Shown here piece by piece: positions 1 through 7,300 of a stretch of DNA of 15,582 bases (its first letter is position 1; the number at the start of each line of letters is the position of its first letter). A program made the translations under genes and the position numbers. The notes beneath the pieces are model-generated. The model searched no databases. It was not told the DNA's origin and saw only the letters and a program-made list of their open reading frames with translations. Source of the DNA: Leadbetterella sp031420365 (GTDB taxonomy: Bacteria; Bacteroidota; Bacteroidia; Cytophagales; Spirosomataceae); the NCBI GenBank assembly GCA_031420365.1, contig JANOMP010000114.1, positions 1-15,582 of the forward strand. Direction: 5' to 3'.

Positions 1-21
1 AAAGGCAATGAGCTGGTATGG

Positions 22-174
22 CTATACTTCGGCATCATAACGAGTAACGTTGTAAAAATAGCCGGGCAGAGAGATAAAAAACTCCAAACCGAAAAACAAA
101 AGCTTCTGGCCGCCCCAATAGCCGCTTAAATTAGAAAAAAATATCGCCCATGGGAAAAGACCGTCCGATCCAAA
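22..174 (-). other. possible 3' coding remnant in a GC-richer left edge
   Basis: Reading the minus strand, about 50 codons are open from 174 to a TAG at 22-24. The translation is rich in aromatic and glycine residues (it includes GYWGGQKLLFFGLEFF) and looks protein-like, but it has no ATG and is preceded at once by a stop (175-177). The plus strand is also open from 1 to a TAA near 127-129 (43 codons), so the true coding strand cannot be decided. Positions 1-180 are about 43% G+C by my count, against roughly a quarter in the bases that follow. It may be the tail of a gene beyond the left edge or a fragment of decayed or transferred DNA. I recognise no family. Confidence 0.2.
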
Positions 175-907
175 CTAAAAACCAAAAAAAACTAAAAAAA
201 TAGGATTATTCCTAGAAATTGAAATCCTCCAGTAGAAAATATAAAAAATATTTGAGCCTGAAATATGGAAAATTCCGAGAATTACTAAAAATTTGAAAAC
301 TTCAAGGAGACCCTAAGTAAAAAGAAGCAAAACCAACAATTCTGGATAAATATGGAAATAAAGTCATTTTATTATTTAAAATTGGGCTATCACATTTTCT
401 TTTAATAATTGCGTCATTTTCATTTTTTTTGATTCTTAAGATTCCTCTTTTTTATATTTTTACTTTTGGCGACAGATTTATAAATGTCTTGCTCTTCTGA
501 TATAATAAAAACTAGATCTGTAAATGAAATTTCTTCTAAAGTTTGATATGATTTAGGAGAGCAGGTGATTTTCTCTTAAAATATTCTGTAAGACAATACA
601 AACTAGTACGATGTTTTGCTTTAAAATCTTTTGATTTTTTTTATATTTCAAAACTTAGTGGAAATTTAATTTCTATTCCATTAAATAGGTTTATTTAAAA
701 ACCAAAAAAATAAACTTTATACGAAGTTCCAGATTTGCCAATCTTTTTTTTGTATTATCACTATTAATTTTTTCGATTGTTTAATTTTGCTAAAGTTTTT
801 CTTTAATTCTCGATTCAGTTATTTTACATAAACTTGTATATAGATTATTATTTTGAATTCGTTTATGCAAATTTCTTTTACTCAATATATCTGAATTATT
901 CTTCAAA
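175..907. other. gene-free AT-rich stretch with traces of a decayed gene
   Basis: No complete gene is visible in these 733 bases. On the minus strand a 51-codon open stretch without ATG (575 to 423, stop at 420-422) encodes a plausible segment with LEEISFTDLVFIISEEQDIY. Just upstream on the same strand, another frame reads SKDFKAKHRTSLYCLTEYFK before a stop, and the two could be joined by a one-base frame change. A further stretch near 780-695 reads KKRLANLELRIKF. These pieces could be an old pseudogene, but AT-rich DNA often gives lysine- and isoleucine-rich chance frames. The remaining bases probably hold the promoter and leader of the receptor gene at 908. Confidence 0.2.
782..789 (+). promoter_or_regulatory. 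candidate -7 element upstream of the TonB-dependent receptor
   Basis: TAATTTTG matches the Bacteroidota -7 consensus TAnnTTTG exactly. No TTG or TTTG lies 17-23 bases upstream, so the -33 part is not supported. The implied leader of more than 100 nt is long. In DNA this AT-rich the match could be chance. Confidence 0.22.
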
Positions 908-3004
908 ATGAAGTTCAATACTTATTTAAATATCATGTATAAAAATCATCCATTTTTTAATTTATGTCTTGTTTTTACTTTCTTATGCCTAAGTTTCAGA
1001 GGGTATTCACAAATCGATTCAAGTATAGTCTTAAATGAAACCATTGTTAAAGGGTATGAAACTCAAAGAGACCTATTTCATACATCGGCCTCCATAGCAT
1101 TAATACAAAATAAGGAAATAGAACGTCAAAGTAATACAACTTTAATCCCAATTTTTAATGCACAAGCAGGAGTTAGAATGGAAGAAAGATCACCAGGTTC
1201 TTATCGATTGGCTATTAGAGGAAGTTCCTTGAGGTCACCTTTTGGAGTAAGAAATGTAAAAGTGTACTGGAACAACATTCCAATTTCAGATGCGAATGGG
1301 AATACCTATTTTAACCAGTTAGATATGAATAGTCTTGGAAAAATTGAGATTTTGAAAGGTCCTTCCGGCAGTTTGTATGGAGCAGGAATTGGTGGCGTTG
1401 TATCGCTGGAAACAAAAGCTGCTCCGAATGGAATACGTTTGGGCTTAAGATCTCTTTTTGGCTCATATTCTACATTTAATAATGAGATTTCATTTTCTAA
1501 TGGATCTAAAAAGAATAATACATTCTTCAATTATACAAATAATCAATCTCAAGGCTATCGGGAGCATTCAGAGTCTTATAGAAAAAGCTTTAATTTAAAT
1601 TCAAGTTTTTTTATTTCACCAAATCACACCATAAATGTTTTTGGGTTAGCTTCAACTATTGGATATCAAACCCCTGGGGGTTTAACTAAAGAGCAGATGG
1701 ACGTGAACAGAAAAGCTTTTCGTCCTAAATCAGGAACTACTCCAAGCACCAAAGATCAAAAGGCCGGAATCTATCAAGATATTTTATTTCTTGGCATTTC
1801 AGATCAAATAAAATTAAAGCAAGATTGGTCGATTAATACTTCAGTTTTTATTAATAAAGCAGATTTAGAAAATCCATTTATCACTAATTTCGAGAAAAGG
1901 AATGAAGGATCAATCGGAGGAAGAATTTTAGTTTCGAAATTTTTCAAAAAATCTAAATTGTTATTTGGTGCTGAAAGTATAAACACAGATTCAGAATTCG
2001 CTGTTTTTGGTAATACCTTAGGTGAAGCCACAAAAAAAAGAAACGATGATGCAGTAAAATCTCAGCAGCGTTCTGCATTTATCCAATTTGATTGGGAAAT
2101 TTTGACCGGCTTAATCTTCACTACTGGTGCAAGTTTTAATAGTCAAGTAATAGATTTCAAAAGGATGGTGGCCGGCAAGTCTGATGTAAAAATAAAAGAC
2201 CAACCTGTTGTACCTTTTACTCCACGCTTAGCTCTATTAAAATCATTTGGAAATGTATTTTCTGTTTTTACAAGCTGGAGTAATGGATTTTCATCACCAA
2301 CAACCCAAGAATTTGTAAACAGTTATCAATATGCTCCTAGCTCAAAATTATTAAATGCAGAAAGAGGGGAAAATCTTGAAATAGGGTCAAAAATAAATTT
2401 ATTAAATAAACGTCTATATTTTGATATAACCTATTTTAATCTCAAACTCAAAAATGGGCTTATAAGAAAATTAACAGTTACTGGTGATGAATTTTTTGAA
2501 AATACAGGTCAAATTGACCAAAACGGATTTGAATTTACTTCTATTTTTAAAATTGTTCCAGAAAATTCTTTAAAATTTATTAGTTCTTCCAGCATACGGC
2601 TCAATTATACATTAAATGATTTTGTATATGAAAAATATTCTGTGGGCACAACAGAATATAATGGAAAATCATTGCCAGGTATTGCCAAAGATAATGTTTA
2701 TTTACTTTTTGATTTGGTTCAAAAAGACGGAATCTTTATAAATTTTGATATAAACTATCTGTCAAAGATTCCTTTAAATGATGCAAATACATTTTATTCC
2801 GAGTCTTCTTATATTTCAAATGCTAGGTTAGGATTTAGTAAAAATATTGGCAAAATAGATTTCAAGATTTTTGGAAGCATGGACAATTTTTTTAATCAAA
2901 AATATAGTTTAGGATATGATTTTAACGCTTTTGGGAATAGATTTTACAATCCAGCTCCCCAAAGAAACTTTAATGTAGGACTTCAATTAGGTTTTAATTT
3001 TTAA
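908..3004 (+). CDS. TonB-dependent outer-membrane receptor
   Basis: This is a 698-residue outer-membrane receptor that would import a ligand using TonB/ExbBD energy; the substrate cannot be read from the sequence. Residues 1-35 form a signal peptide with a hydrophobic core ending in GYSQ; Met10 is an alternative start that keeps the core. A TonB-box-like stretch (ETIVKG) near residue 44 precedes the plug domain at about 50-170, with the typical LAIRGSS (101-107) and EILKGPSGSLYGAG (147-160) motifs. The remainder is the beta-barrel, ending in ...GLQLGFNF, the terminal phenylalanine expected for BAM-dependent assembly. It lacks the N-terminal carboxypeptidase-like domain of SusC proteins and has no SusD partner, so it resembles iron, cofactor or small-solute receptors more than glycan importers. 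The next gene starts 4 bases after its stop, implying one transcript. Confidence 0.93.
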   Translation: MKFNTYLNIMYKNHPFFNLCLVFTFLCLSFRGYSQIDSSIVLNETIVKGYETQRDLFHTSASIALIQNKEIERQSNTTLIPIFNAQAGVRMEERSPGSYRLAIRGSSLRSPFGVRNVKVYWNNIPISDANGNTYFNQLDMNSLGKIEILKGPSGSLYGAGIGGVVSLETKAAPNGIRLGLRSLFGSYSTFNNEISFSNGSKKNNTFFNYTNNQSQGYREHSESYRKSFNLNSSFFISPNHTINVFGLASTIGYQTPGGLTKEQMDVNRKAFRPKSGTTPSTKDQKAGIYQDILFLGISDQIKLKQDWSINTSVFINKADLENPFITNFEKRNEGSIGGRILVSKFFKKSKLLFGAESINTDSEFAVFGNTLGEATKKRNDDAVKSQQRSAFIQFDWEILTGLIFTTGASFNSQVIDFKRMVAGKSDVKIKDQPVVPFTPRLALLKSFGNVFSVFTSWSNGFSSPTTQEFVNSYQYAPSSKLLNAERGENLEIGSKINLLNKRLYFDITYFNLKLKNGLIRKLTVTGDEFFENTGQIDQNGFEFTSIFKIVPENSLKFISSSSIRLNYTLNDFVYEKYSVGTTEYNGKSLPGIAKDNVYLLFDLVQKDGIFINFDINYLSKIPLNDANTFYSESSYISNARLGFSKNIGKIDFKIFGSMDNFFNQKYSLGYDFNAFGNRFYNPAPQRNFNVGLQLGFNF

Positions 3005-3008
3005 GAGG

Positions 3009-3887
3009 ATGGTTAAATTATTTTTTTTATTATTTATCGGTGTTTTTATGTTTAATTATCAAAATTTTCCTTTCGAAATTCAAGGACATAGAGGAGCAAG
3101 AGGCCTTTTGCCTGAAAACACTATTCCTGCATTCAAAAAAGCGATTGATTTAGGTGTCAATACTTTAGAAATGGATGTCGTAATTTCGAAGGATAGAAAG
3201 GTAGTGGTATCCCATGAACCAAATTTTAACCCTCTTATTACCACAAAACCAGATGGAAATTTTTTTTCTAATATGTCTGAATCTAATTTGTTTTTGATGA
3301 ACTATAGTGAAATTGAGAAGTATGATGTTGGGCTAAAAGGGCACTCTGGTTTTAAAGAGCAACAAAAAATAAAAGCATTTAAACCTCTGCTTGCAGATGT
3401 AATTGAAGAAATAAGTAGATACAGTAAATCTAAAGGCCTTAAAGATATACGTTATAATATTGAGCTTAAAAGTTTGCCTGAAGAGTACAATATAACCCAA
3501 CCAGAGGTGTCTGAATTTTGTGACTTAGTATTAAAAGTTATAGGGAACAAGATAGCTCCTAAAGATTTAACTTTGCAAAGTTTTGATTTCAATGTTTTAA
3601 AATATTTGGAGAAAAACTATAAAGGAATGTTTAGTATTTCAGTATTAATAGAACCCGCAGAAAATAACGAAATACAGCATAATCTTGAAAAACTCGGATT
3701 TAAGCCCGATATTTGGAGTCCATTCTTTTTAAAATTAAACAAGGAAATGGTTCAAGAGCTTCATAAAAAGAGCATTAGAGTGATTCCCTGGACGGTAAAT
3801 ATTAAAGAAGATATGGAGAAATTAATAAAAATGGGATGTGATGGAATTATAACAGATTATCCTAATCGAGCTGTAAATTTAAACTAA
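3009..3887 (+). CDS. glycerophosphodiester phosphodiesterase, probably exported
   Basis: The 292-residue product should hydrolyse glycerophosphodiesters to glycerol 3-phosphate and an alcohol (GDPD family, metal-dependent TIM barrel). Family residues are in order: HRGARG at 27-32 and PENT at 35-38; LEMDV with Glu54 and Asp56; the second histidine His69 in VSHEP; IELK at 151-154; LQSFD at 189-193; and a C-terminal GCDGIITDYP. The 15-20 N-terminal residues (KLFFLLFIGVFMF) look like a short signal peptide or membrane anchor, so the enzyme is probably periplasmic. The ATG lies 4 bases after the receptor stop, with AGAGG directly abutting it, which suggests translational coupling. Pairing with a TonB-dependent receptor hints at scavenging of phosphodiesters or phospholipid head groups, but that is inference. 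Confidence 0.92.
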   Translation: MVKLFFLLFIGVFMFNYQNFPFEIQGHRGARGLLPENTIPAFKKAIDLGVNTLEMDVVISKDRKVVVSHEPNFNPLITTKPDGNFFSNMSESNLFLMNYSEIEKYDVGLKGHSGFKEQQKIKAFKPLLADVIEEISRYSKSKGLKDIRYNIELKSLPEEYNITQPEVSEFCDLVLKVIGNKIAPKDLTLQSFDFNVLKYLEKNYKGMFSISVLIEPAENNEIQHNLEKLGFKPDIWSPFFLKLNKEMVQELHKKSIRVIPWTVNIKEDMEKLIKMGCDGIITDYPNRAVNLN

Positions 3888-3900
3888 AGATATTTTCAAA

Positions 3901-5415
3901 TTGAGCCTTATAAACGAAGTATTAAGTTTTTTTATTAAGCGAAGAAGTTCTCGAATTGAGGAGTTTAAGAAATTTCCAATAGAGACTCAAAACGATGTAT
4001 TTTATAGTCTAATAGAAAGAGCAAAATTTACAGAATTTGGTTTAAATCATAACTTTAAAGATATTAAGACAATTAAAGATTTCCAAGAGCGAATACCAGT
4101 AAGAAGCTATGAAGAACATTTCCCTTTAATTGAACGGGTGCTTAAAGGGGAAAATAATATTCTTTGGCCTTCGGAAATTCAATGGTTTTCTAAATCGTCT
4201 GGAACCACAAATGCAAAGAGTAAATTTATTCCAGTTTCTGAAGAATCACTTGAAGAATGTCATTATAGGGGAGGAAAAGACCTTCTTACATTGTATTTTC
4301 AAAATAGGTCAGATTCTCAATTGTTTGAAGGTAAAAGTATTTCGATAGGTGGTTCATTGCATGAAAATCCTTTTAATAGCGCAACTATGGCAGGCGATAT
4401 TTCTGCAGTTATTACCAAAAATATGCCCAAATGGGCGGAATTGTTTAGGACTCCACCTCAAGAAGTTGCTCTTTTAGACAAATGGGAAGACAAAATGAAG
4501 CTCATGGTAGAGCATTGTGCTAATGAAAATGTAACGGGAATTGCCGGAGTCCCAACTTGGACAGTAGTTTTATTAGAAAATATTTTGAAACATACAGGGG
4601 CTAAAGATATAACAGAAATTTGGCCTAATTTTGAGGCTTTTTTTCATGGTGCAGTTGCTTTCGGACCATACAGAGATTTATTTTCAAATAAGCTTATGCC
4701 TAGTCCAAATGTTCGATACATGGAGATTTATAACGCTTCAGAAGGATTTTTTGCAATTCAAGATGATTTTGCATTGAAAGATCAAATGCTTTTAATGCTA
4801 GATTACGGTATTTTTTATGAGTTTTTATCAATGCAGGATTGGGAAAGCGAATACCCTAAGGCTCTAACCCTTGGTGATGTGGAATTAGATAAAAACTATG
4901 CAATTGTAATTACTACAAATGGAGGATTGTGGAGGTATAAAATTGGAGATACAGTGAAGTTTACCTCCAAGTACCCGCACAGAATCAAAATAACAGGAAG
5001 AACTAAACAATTTATTAATGCATTTGGAGAGGAAATAATTGTTGAAAATTCCGACGAAGCAATTTTGCATGCAACAAAAAATGTTGGAGTATCAATGAAA
5101 GATTATACTGGAGGGCCAATTTATATGCAAGAAGGCATTAAAGGTGGGCATGAGTGGGTGATTGAATGTTCTGAAATTCCAGAAAATAAGCAAAAATTTA
5201 TTAAAGAATTTGACTCAAAACTTAAAGAGATAAATTCAGATTATGATGCTAAAAGATATAACGATTTGGCATTGCAATTACCAATTGTCCATTTTGTGAA
5301 AGAAGGAACATTTTATAAATGGATGCAACATCGAGGCAAATTAGGTGGACAACACAAAGTGCCAAGATTGAGTAATTCTAGAGAGTTTTTGGATGATTTA
5401 CTTCAATTTTGTTAA
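3901..5415 (+). CDS. GH3-family adenylate-forming acyl acid-amido synthetase-like protein
   Basis: The 504-residue protein belongs to the GH3 family, best known from plant enzymes that activate auxin or jasmonate with ATP and join them to amino acids. Bacterial members have the same fold and mostly unknown substrates. Adenylation motifs are visible: SSGTTNAKSKFIP (99-111, phosphate loop), YNASEG (277-282), WRYKIGD (344-350, nucleotide-binding aspartate) and ITGRTKQFINAFGEE (364-378, hinge). There is no signal peptide, so it is cytoplasmic. The start must be TTG at 3901 or an equally rare codon: an in-frame TAA lies at 3880-3882 with no ATG or GTG after it, and the first internal methionine is around residue 160, beyond the ATP loop. 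It follows the phosphodiesterase by 13 bases and precedes the broken oxidoreductase gene by 2, so all four were probably co-transcribed. Confidence 0.9.
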   Translation: MSLINEVLSFFIKRRSSRIEEFKKFPIETQNDVFYSLIERAKFTEFGLNHNFKDIKTIKDFQERIPVRSYEEHFPLIERVLKGENNILWPSEIQWFSKSSGTTNAKSKFIPVSEESLEECHYRGGKDLLTLYFQNRSDSQLFEGKSISIGGSLHENPFNSATMAGDISAVITKNMPKWAELFRTPPQEVALLDKWEDKMKLMVEHCANENVTGIAGVPTWTVVLLENILKHTGAKDITEIWPNFEAFFHGAVAFGPYRDLFSNKLMPSPNVRYMEIYNASEGFFAIQDDFALKDQMLLMLDYGIFYEFLSMQDWESEYPKALTLGDVELDKNYAIVITTNGGLWRYKIGDTVKFTSKYPHRIKITGRTKQFINAFGEEIIVENSDEAILHATKNVGVSMKDYTGGPIYMQEGIKGGHEWVIECSEIPENKQKFIKEFDSKLKEINSDYDAKRYNDLALQLPIVHFVKEGTFYKWMQHRGKLGGQHKVPRLSNSREFLDDLLQFC

Positions 5416-5417
5416 AA

Positions 5418-6206
5418 ATGAAAGCAATTGTAATAGGAGCTTCTGGTTTAGTAGGAGGGCATTTGTTAAATCAATTAATAAATGATTCTGCATTTTCAAA
5501 AATAACTATTTTTGTTAGAAAGTTATTGCAAATAAATAATCAAAAGGATCTGTTATGAAATAAGGTTTACAGAATTGACGAATTTATTTTGTTATTTTTC
5601 AAGGCAAAAAATCCTTAAATAGTATAGCTATTCAATGATTTTTTAACGAAGAAAAAAGGCAAAAGAAAGAGACAAAATGTAAAGGTTATTTTGTGTCAGA
5701 TCCTAAGCTTATTCAAACCGTTTTTGATTTTAATACGTATTCTACCTCGCTTAATTTAGAATGTGATGTTATTTTCTGTTGTTTAGGAACTACTATTAAA
5801 AAAGCAGGTAGTAAGGGAAGCTTTCCGAAAGGTGGATTATGAAGCCCCATTATTTTTTACTAAAGAAGCAAAAAATTCAAATGTTACATGTTTTTGTCTA
5901 GTTTCATCTATGGGCGCCGATTCAAACTCAAGTATTTTTTATAGTAAAGTAAAAGGAGAACTGGAGGACGAAATTGCCAAACTTTCGTTTCAATCTTCTG
6001 GTATGTTTAGACCTTCTCTTTTATTGGGCGAAAGATCAGAATTTAGAATAGGAGAAAATTTAGGTAAATATTTGATGTTAGCTTTTGACTTTATTATTCC
6101 AGCTAAATACAAAGCCATTGAAGCTTCCAAAGTTGCAAAATCAATGATTGATTTTGCTAAAAGTTCTCAAAATGGTCATATGGTTTTTCTTTCTAATCAA
6201 TTATAG
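5418..6206 (+). pseudogene. NAD(P)-binding atypical SDR/epimerase-like oxidoreductase, disrupted by an insertion and a frameshift
   Basis: The gene starts with MKAIVIGASGLVGGHLL, a Rossmann nucleotide-binding loop (GxxGxxG), and runs to residue 46, where TGA (5556-5558) lies inside an inserted palindrome. After the insert the same protein resumes (DPKLIQTVFDFNTYSTSLN, then CDVIFCCLGTTIKKAGSK). It shifts frame at 5815-5817: one G fewer in AAGGGAAG would read KAGSKEAFRKVDYEA. The last part (FYSKVKGELE, FRPSLLLGER) continues to the TAG at 6206, and FYSKVK fits the YxxxK site of this fold. Rebuilt, it would be about 210 residues, close to the usual size of these small NAD(P)-binding proteins. The GTG at 5832 only gives the tail and is not a believable gene start. 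The frame order and intact residues suggest recent inactivation. Confidence 0.88.
5547..5702. mobile_element. 148-bp palindromic MITE-like insertion with GATC target duplication
   Basis: The element spans 5551-5698, with GATC on both sides (5547-5550 and 5699-5702). Its arms (72 and 71 bases) are imperfect inverted repeats around a 5-base loop (TATAG, 5623-5627). The ends share AAATAA and TTTACA blocks and begin with TG and end with CA. The inner stem is AAATCCTTAAATAG against CTATTCAATGATTT. It has no coding capacity. Removing the element and one GATC (152 bases) joins CAAAAG to GATCCTAAG and restores the host reading frame, which strongly supports insertion. The original target would have been the palindrome AGGATCCT. 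I recognise no named family and no transposase is present here. Confidence 0.8.
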
Positions 6207-6226
6207 TAGTTTAATTAGATCCCAAC

Positions 6227-6583
6227 CTATTCCCATTTATAACTTGTTGACTCCTCAGGATTTTCAATATCAATACTTTTGTTTTTATAATTACTTTCCT
6301 CATAAGGAGCATTAAGTTTTGAAAAATCTACTTCTGGCATTAATTCGGTTTTTATATGATGAATAGATTCTTGTAATGCCTCCAGTACTTTTTCAAAATC
6401 TTCTTTGTAAATAAATATTTTACTTTTTTCATACACAAAATCTCCTTCTTTCTGGTATCTTCTGCTTTCAGTTAAAGTAAGGAAATAGTCTCTTGAACGA
6501 GTTGCCCTTACATCAAAAAAATAAGTTCGTTTTCCTGCCTTAATAGTCTTAGAAAAAATTTTTTCTTGCTCTTCTCTTTCCAT
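6227..6583 (-). CDS. PUR-family (DUF3276) nucleic-acid-binding protein
   Basis: This 118-residue protein matches the bacterial PUR-alpha-like family (DUF3276), common in Bacteroidota and related to spirochaete BpuR, members of which bind single-stranded DNA and RNA. The core runs from about 12 to 85: KAGKRTYFFDVRATRSRDYF, then LTLTESRRY, KIFIYKEDFEKVLEALQES and the family's HIKTELMP segment. The remaining C-terminal third is acidic and low in complexity, ending in KWE as relatives often do. There is no signal peptide, so it is cytoplasmic. It is convergent with the broken oxidoreductase gene (20 bases between stop codons) and divergent from the rlpA-like gene. A regulatory or RNA-binding role is inferred from the family; no target is visible. 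Confidence 0.88.
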   Translation of the reverse strand: MEREEQEKIFSKTIKAGKRTYFFDVRATRSRDYFLTLTESRRYQKEGDFVYEKSKIFIYKEDFEKVLEALQESIHHIKTELMPEVDFSKLNAPYEESNYKNKSIDIENPEESTSYKWE

Positions 6584-6613
6584 TTTTTATATTTTTTAGG
6601 GTTTATTTGCTCC

Positions 6614-6621
6614 CAAAAATA
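6614..6621 (-). promoter_or_regulatory. candidate -7 element of the PUR/DUF3276 gene
   Basis: On the minus strand TATTTTTG matches TAnnTTTG exactly, about 30 bases before the ATG at 6583, which would give a short leader of roughly 20-25 nt. The -33 region is T-rich but has no clear TTG, so support is partial. Confidence 0.38.
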
Positions 6622-6660
6622 GGATTTTATTAAATTAAAAAAAACATTTAATTAAAAATA

Positions 6661-6691
6661 TTGTAATAAATAAATAAAAATTTGTACTTTG
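6661..6691 (+). promoter_or_regulatory. candidate promoter of the rlpA-like gene
   Basis: TTG at 6661-6663 is followed after 21 bases by TACTTTG at 6685-6691, one base shorter than the Bacteroidota TAnnTTTG element. The spacing fits a -33/-7 pair and would start the transcript near 6697, about 60 nt before the ATG. The region is very AT-rich, so chance is possible. Confidence 0.32.
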
Positions 6692-6759
6692 TATATTAAG
6701 TTAGAAAGGCAATAAGTTCTGATACAATAAAATTTCAATAATTTTATTCTTTTGTAATT

Positions 6760-7275
6760 ATGAAATCTATGACTTATTATAAAATTAAGATAGTTTTAGT
6801 TGCTTGTTTTGTATTGGTTATTACTTTTACGATTGAAGCACAAAAAGTGGAGATTGGTAAAAAATTTAAAGGTTCTGCATCATATTATCATAAAAAATTT
6901 AATGGAAGAAAAACGGCCAGTGGAGAAAGGTTAAACAACCAAGATTATACTTGTGCCCATCGTTTTTTTCCTTTTGGAACAATGCTTGAAATAGTTAATC
7001 CTTCTAATGGCAAATGGGTGGTAGTTAGAGTAAACGATAGAGGACCATTTTCGAAAAATAGGGTAATTGATTTGAGTATTTCTGCTGCCAAACAGTTAGG
7101 AATGATTCAAAAAGGAATTTTGAAAATTGAAGGAAGAGTTATTGGAGAGAACGGAGAGTTATGTATTCTAAAAGAAGGGGCTTTATCTGAAAATTTAAAA
7201 AATATATTCAATTCAGATACTATAAATAAGTTTATAGCTCCTCTTTTACCTAAAACAGTCACTACTAAAAAATAA
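6760..7275 (+). CDS. RlpA-like double-psi beta-barrel protein (septal ring lytic transglycosylase family)
   Basis: This 171-residue exported protein has a signal peptide (about 1-28, core IVLVACFVLVITFTIEAQ) followed by one RlpA-type double-psi beta-barrel at roughly 36-132. Family motifs are GSASYYHKKFNGRKTASGE (38-56), CAHRFFPFGT (65-74), VVVRVNDRGPF (87-97) and RVIDLSISAAKQLGM. The glutamate of TASGE and the aspartate of NDRGPF are positions conserved in RlpA proteins that cleave glycan strands lacking stem peptides. It has no lipobox cysteine and no C-terminal SPOR domain, so it is likely a soluble periplasmic form not directed to septal peptidoglycan by SPOR. Activity is inferred from the family. 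The DUF58 gene follows 25 bases later, probably on the same transcript. Confidence 0.9.
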   Translation: MKSMTYYKIKIVLVACFVLVITFTIEAQKVEIGKKFKGSASYYHKKFNGRKTASGERLNNQDYTCAHRFFPFGTMLEIVNPSNGKWVVVRVNDRGPFSKNRVIDLSISAAKQLGMIQKGILKIEGRVIGENGELCILKEGALSENLKNIFNSDTINKFIAPLLPKTVTTKK

Positions 7276-7300
7276 AAGCAAAAATATTATAAATAATTGA

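Noticed and set aside
181..260. Hairpin TAGGA-TTAT-TCCTA near 201-214
   Set aside because: A 5-bp stem without a T-run or conserved context is expected by chance in AT-rich DNA.
908..3004. SusC-type glycan importer
   Set aside because: It is short for SusC, lacks the N-terminal carboxypeptidase-like domain, and no susD gene follows.
5418..5558. A 46-codon short gene ending at 5556-5558
   Set aside because: Its stop codon lies inside the inserted palindrome and its sequence is the Rossmann N-terminus of the same pseudogene.
5832..6206. A stand-alone small gene starting with GTG at 5832
   Set aside because: It is the C-terminal part of the broken oxidoreductase; the conserved N-terminal half is found upstream in other frames.
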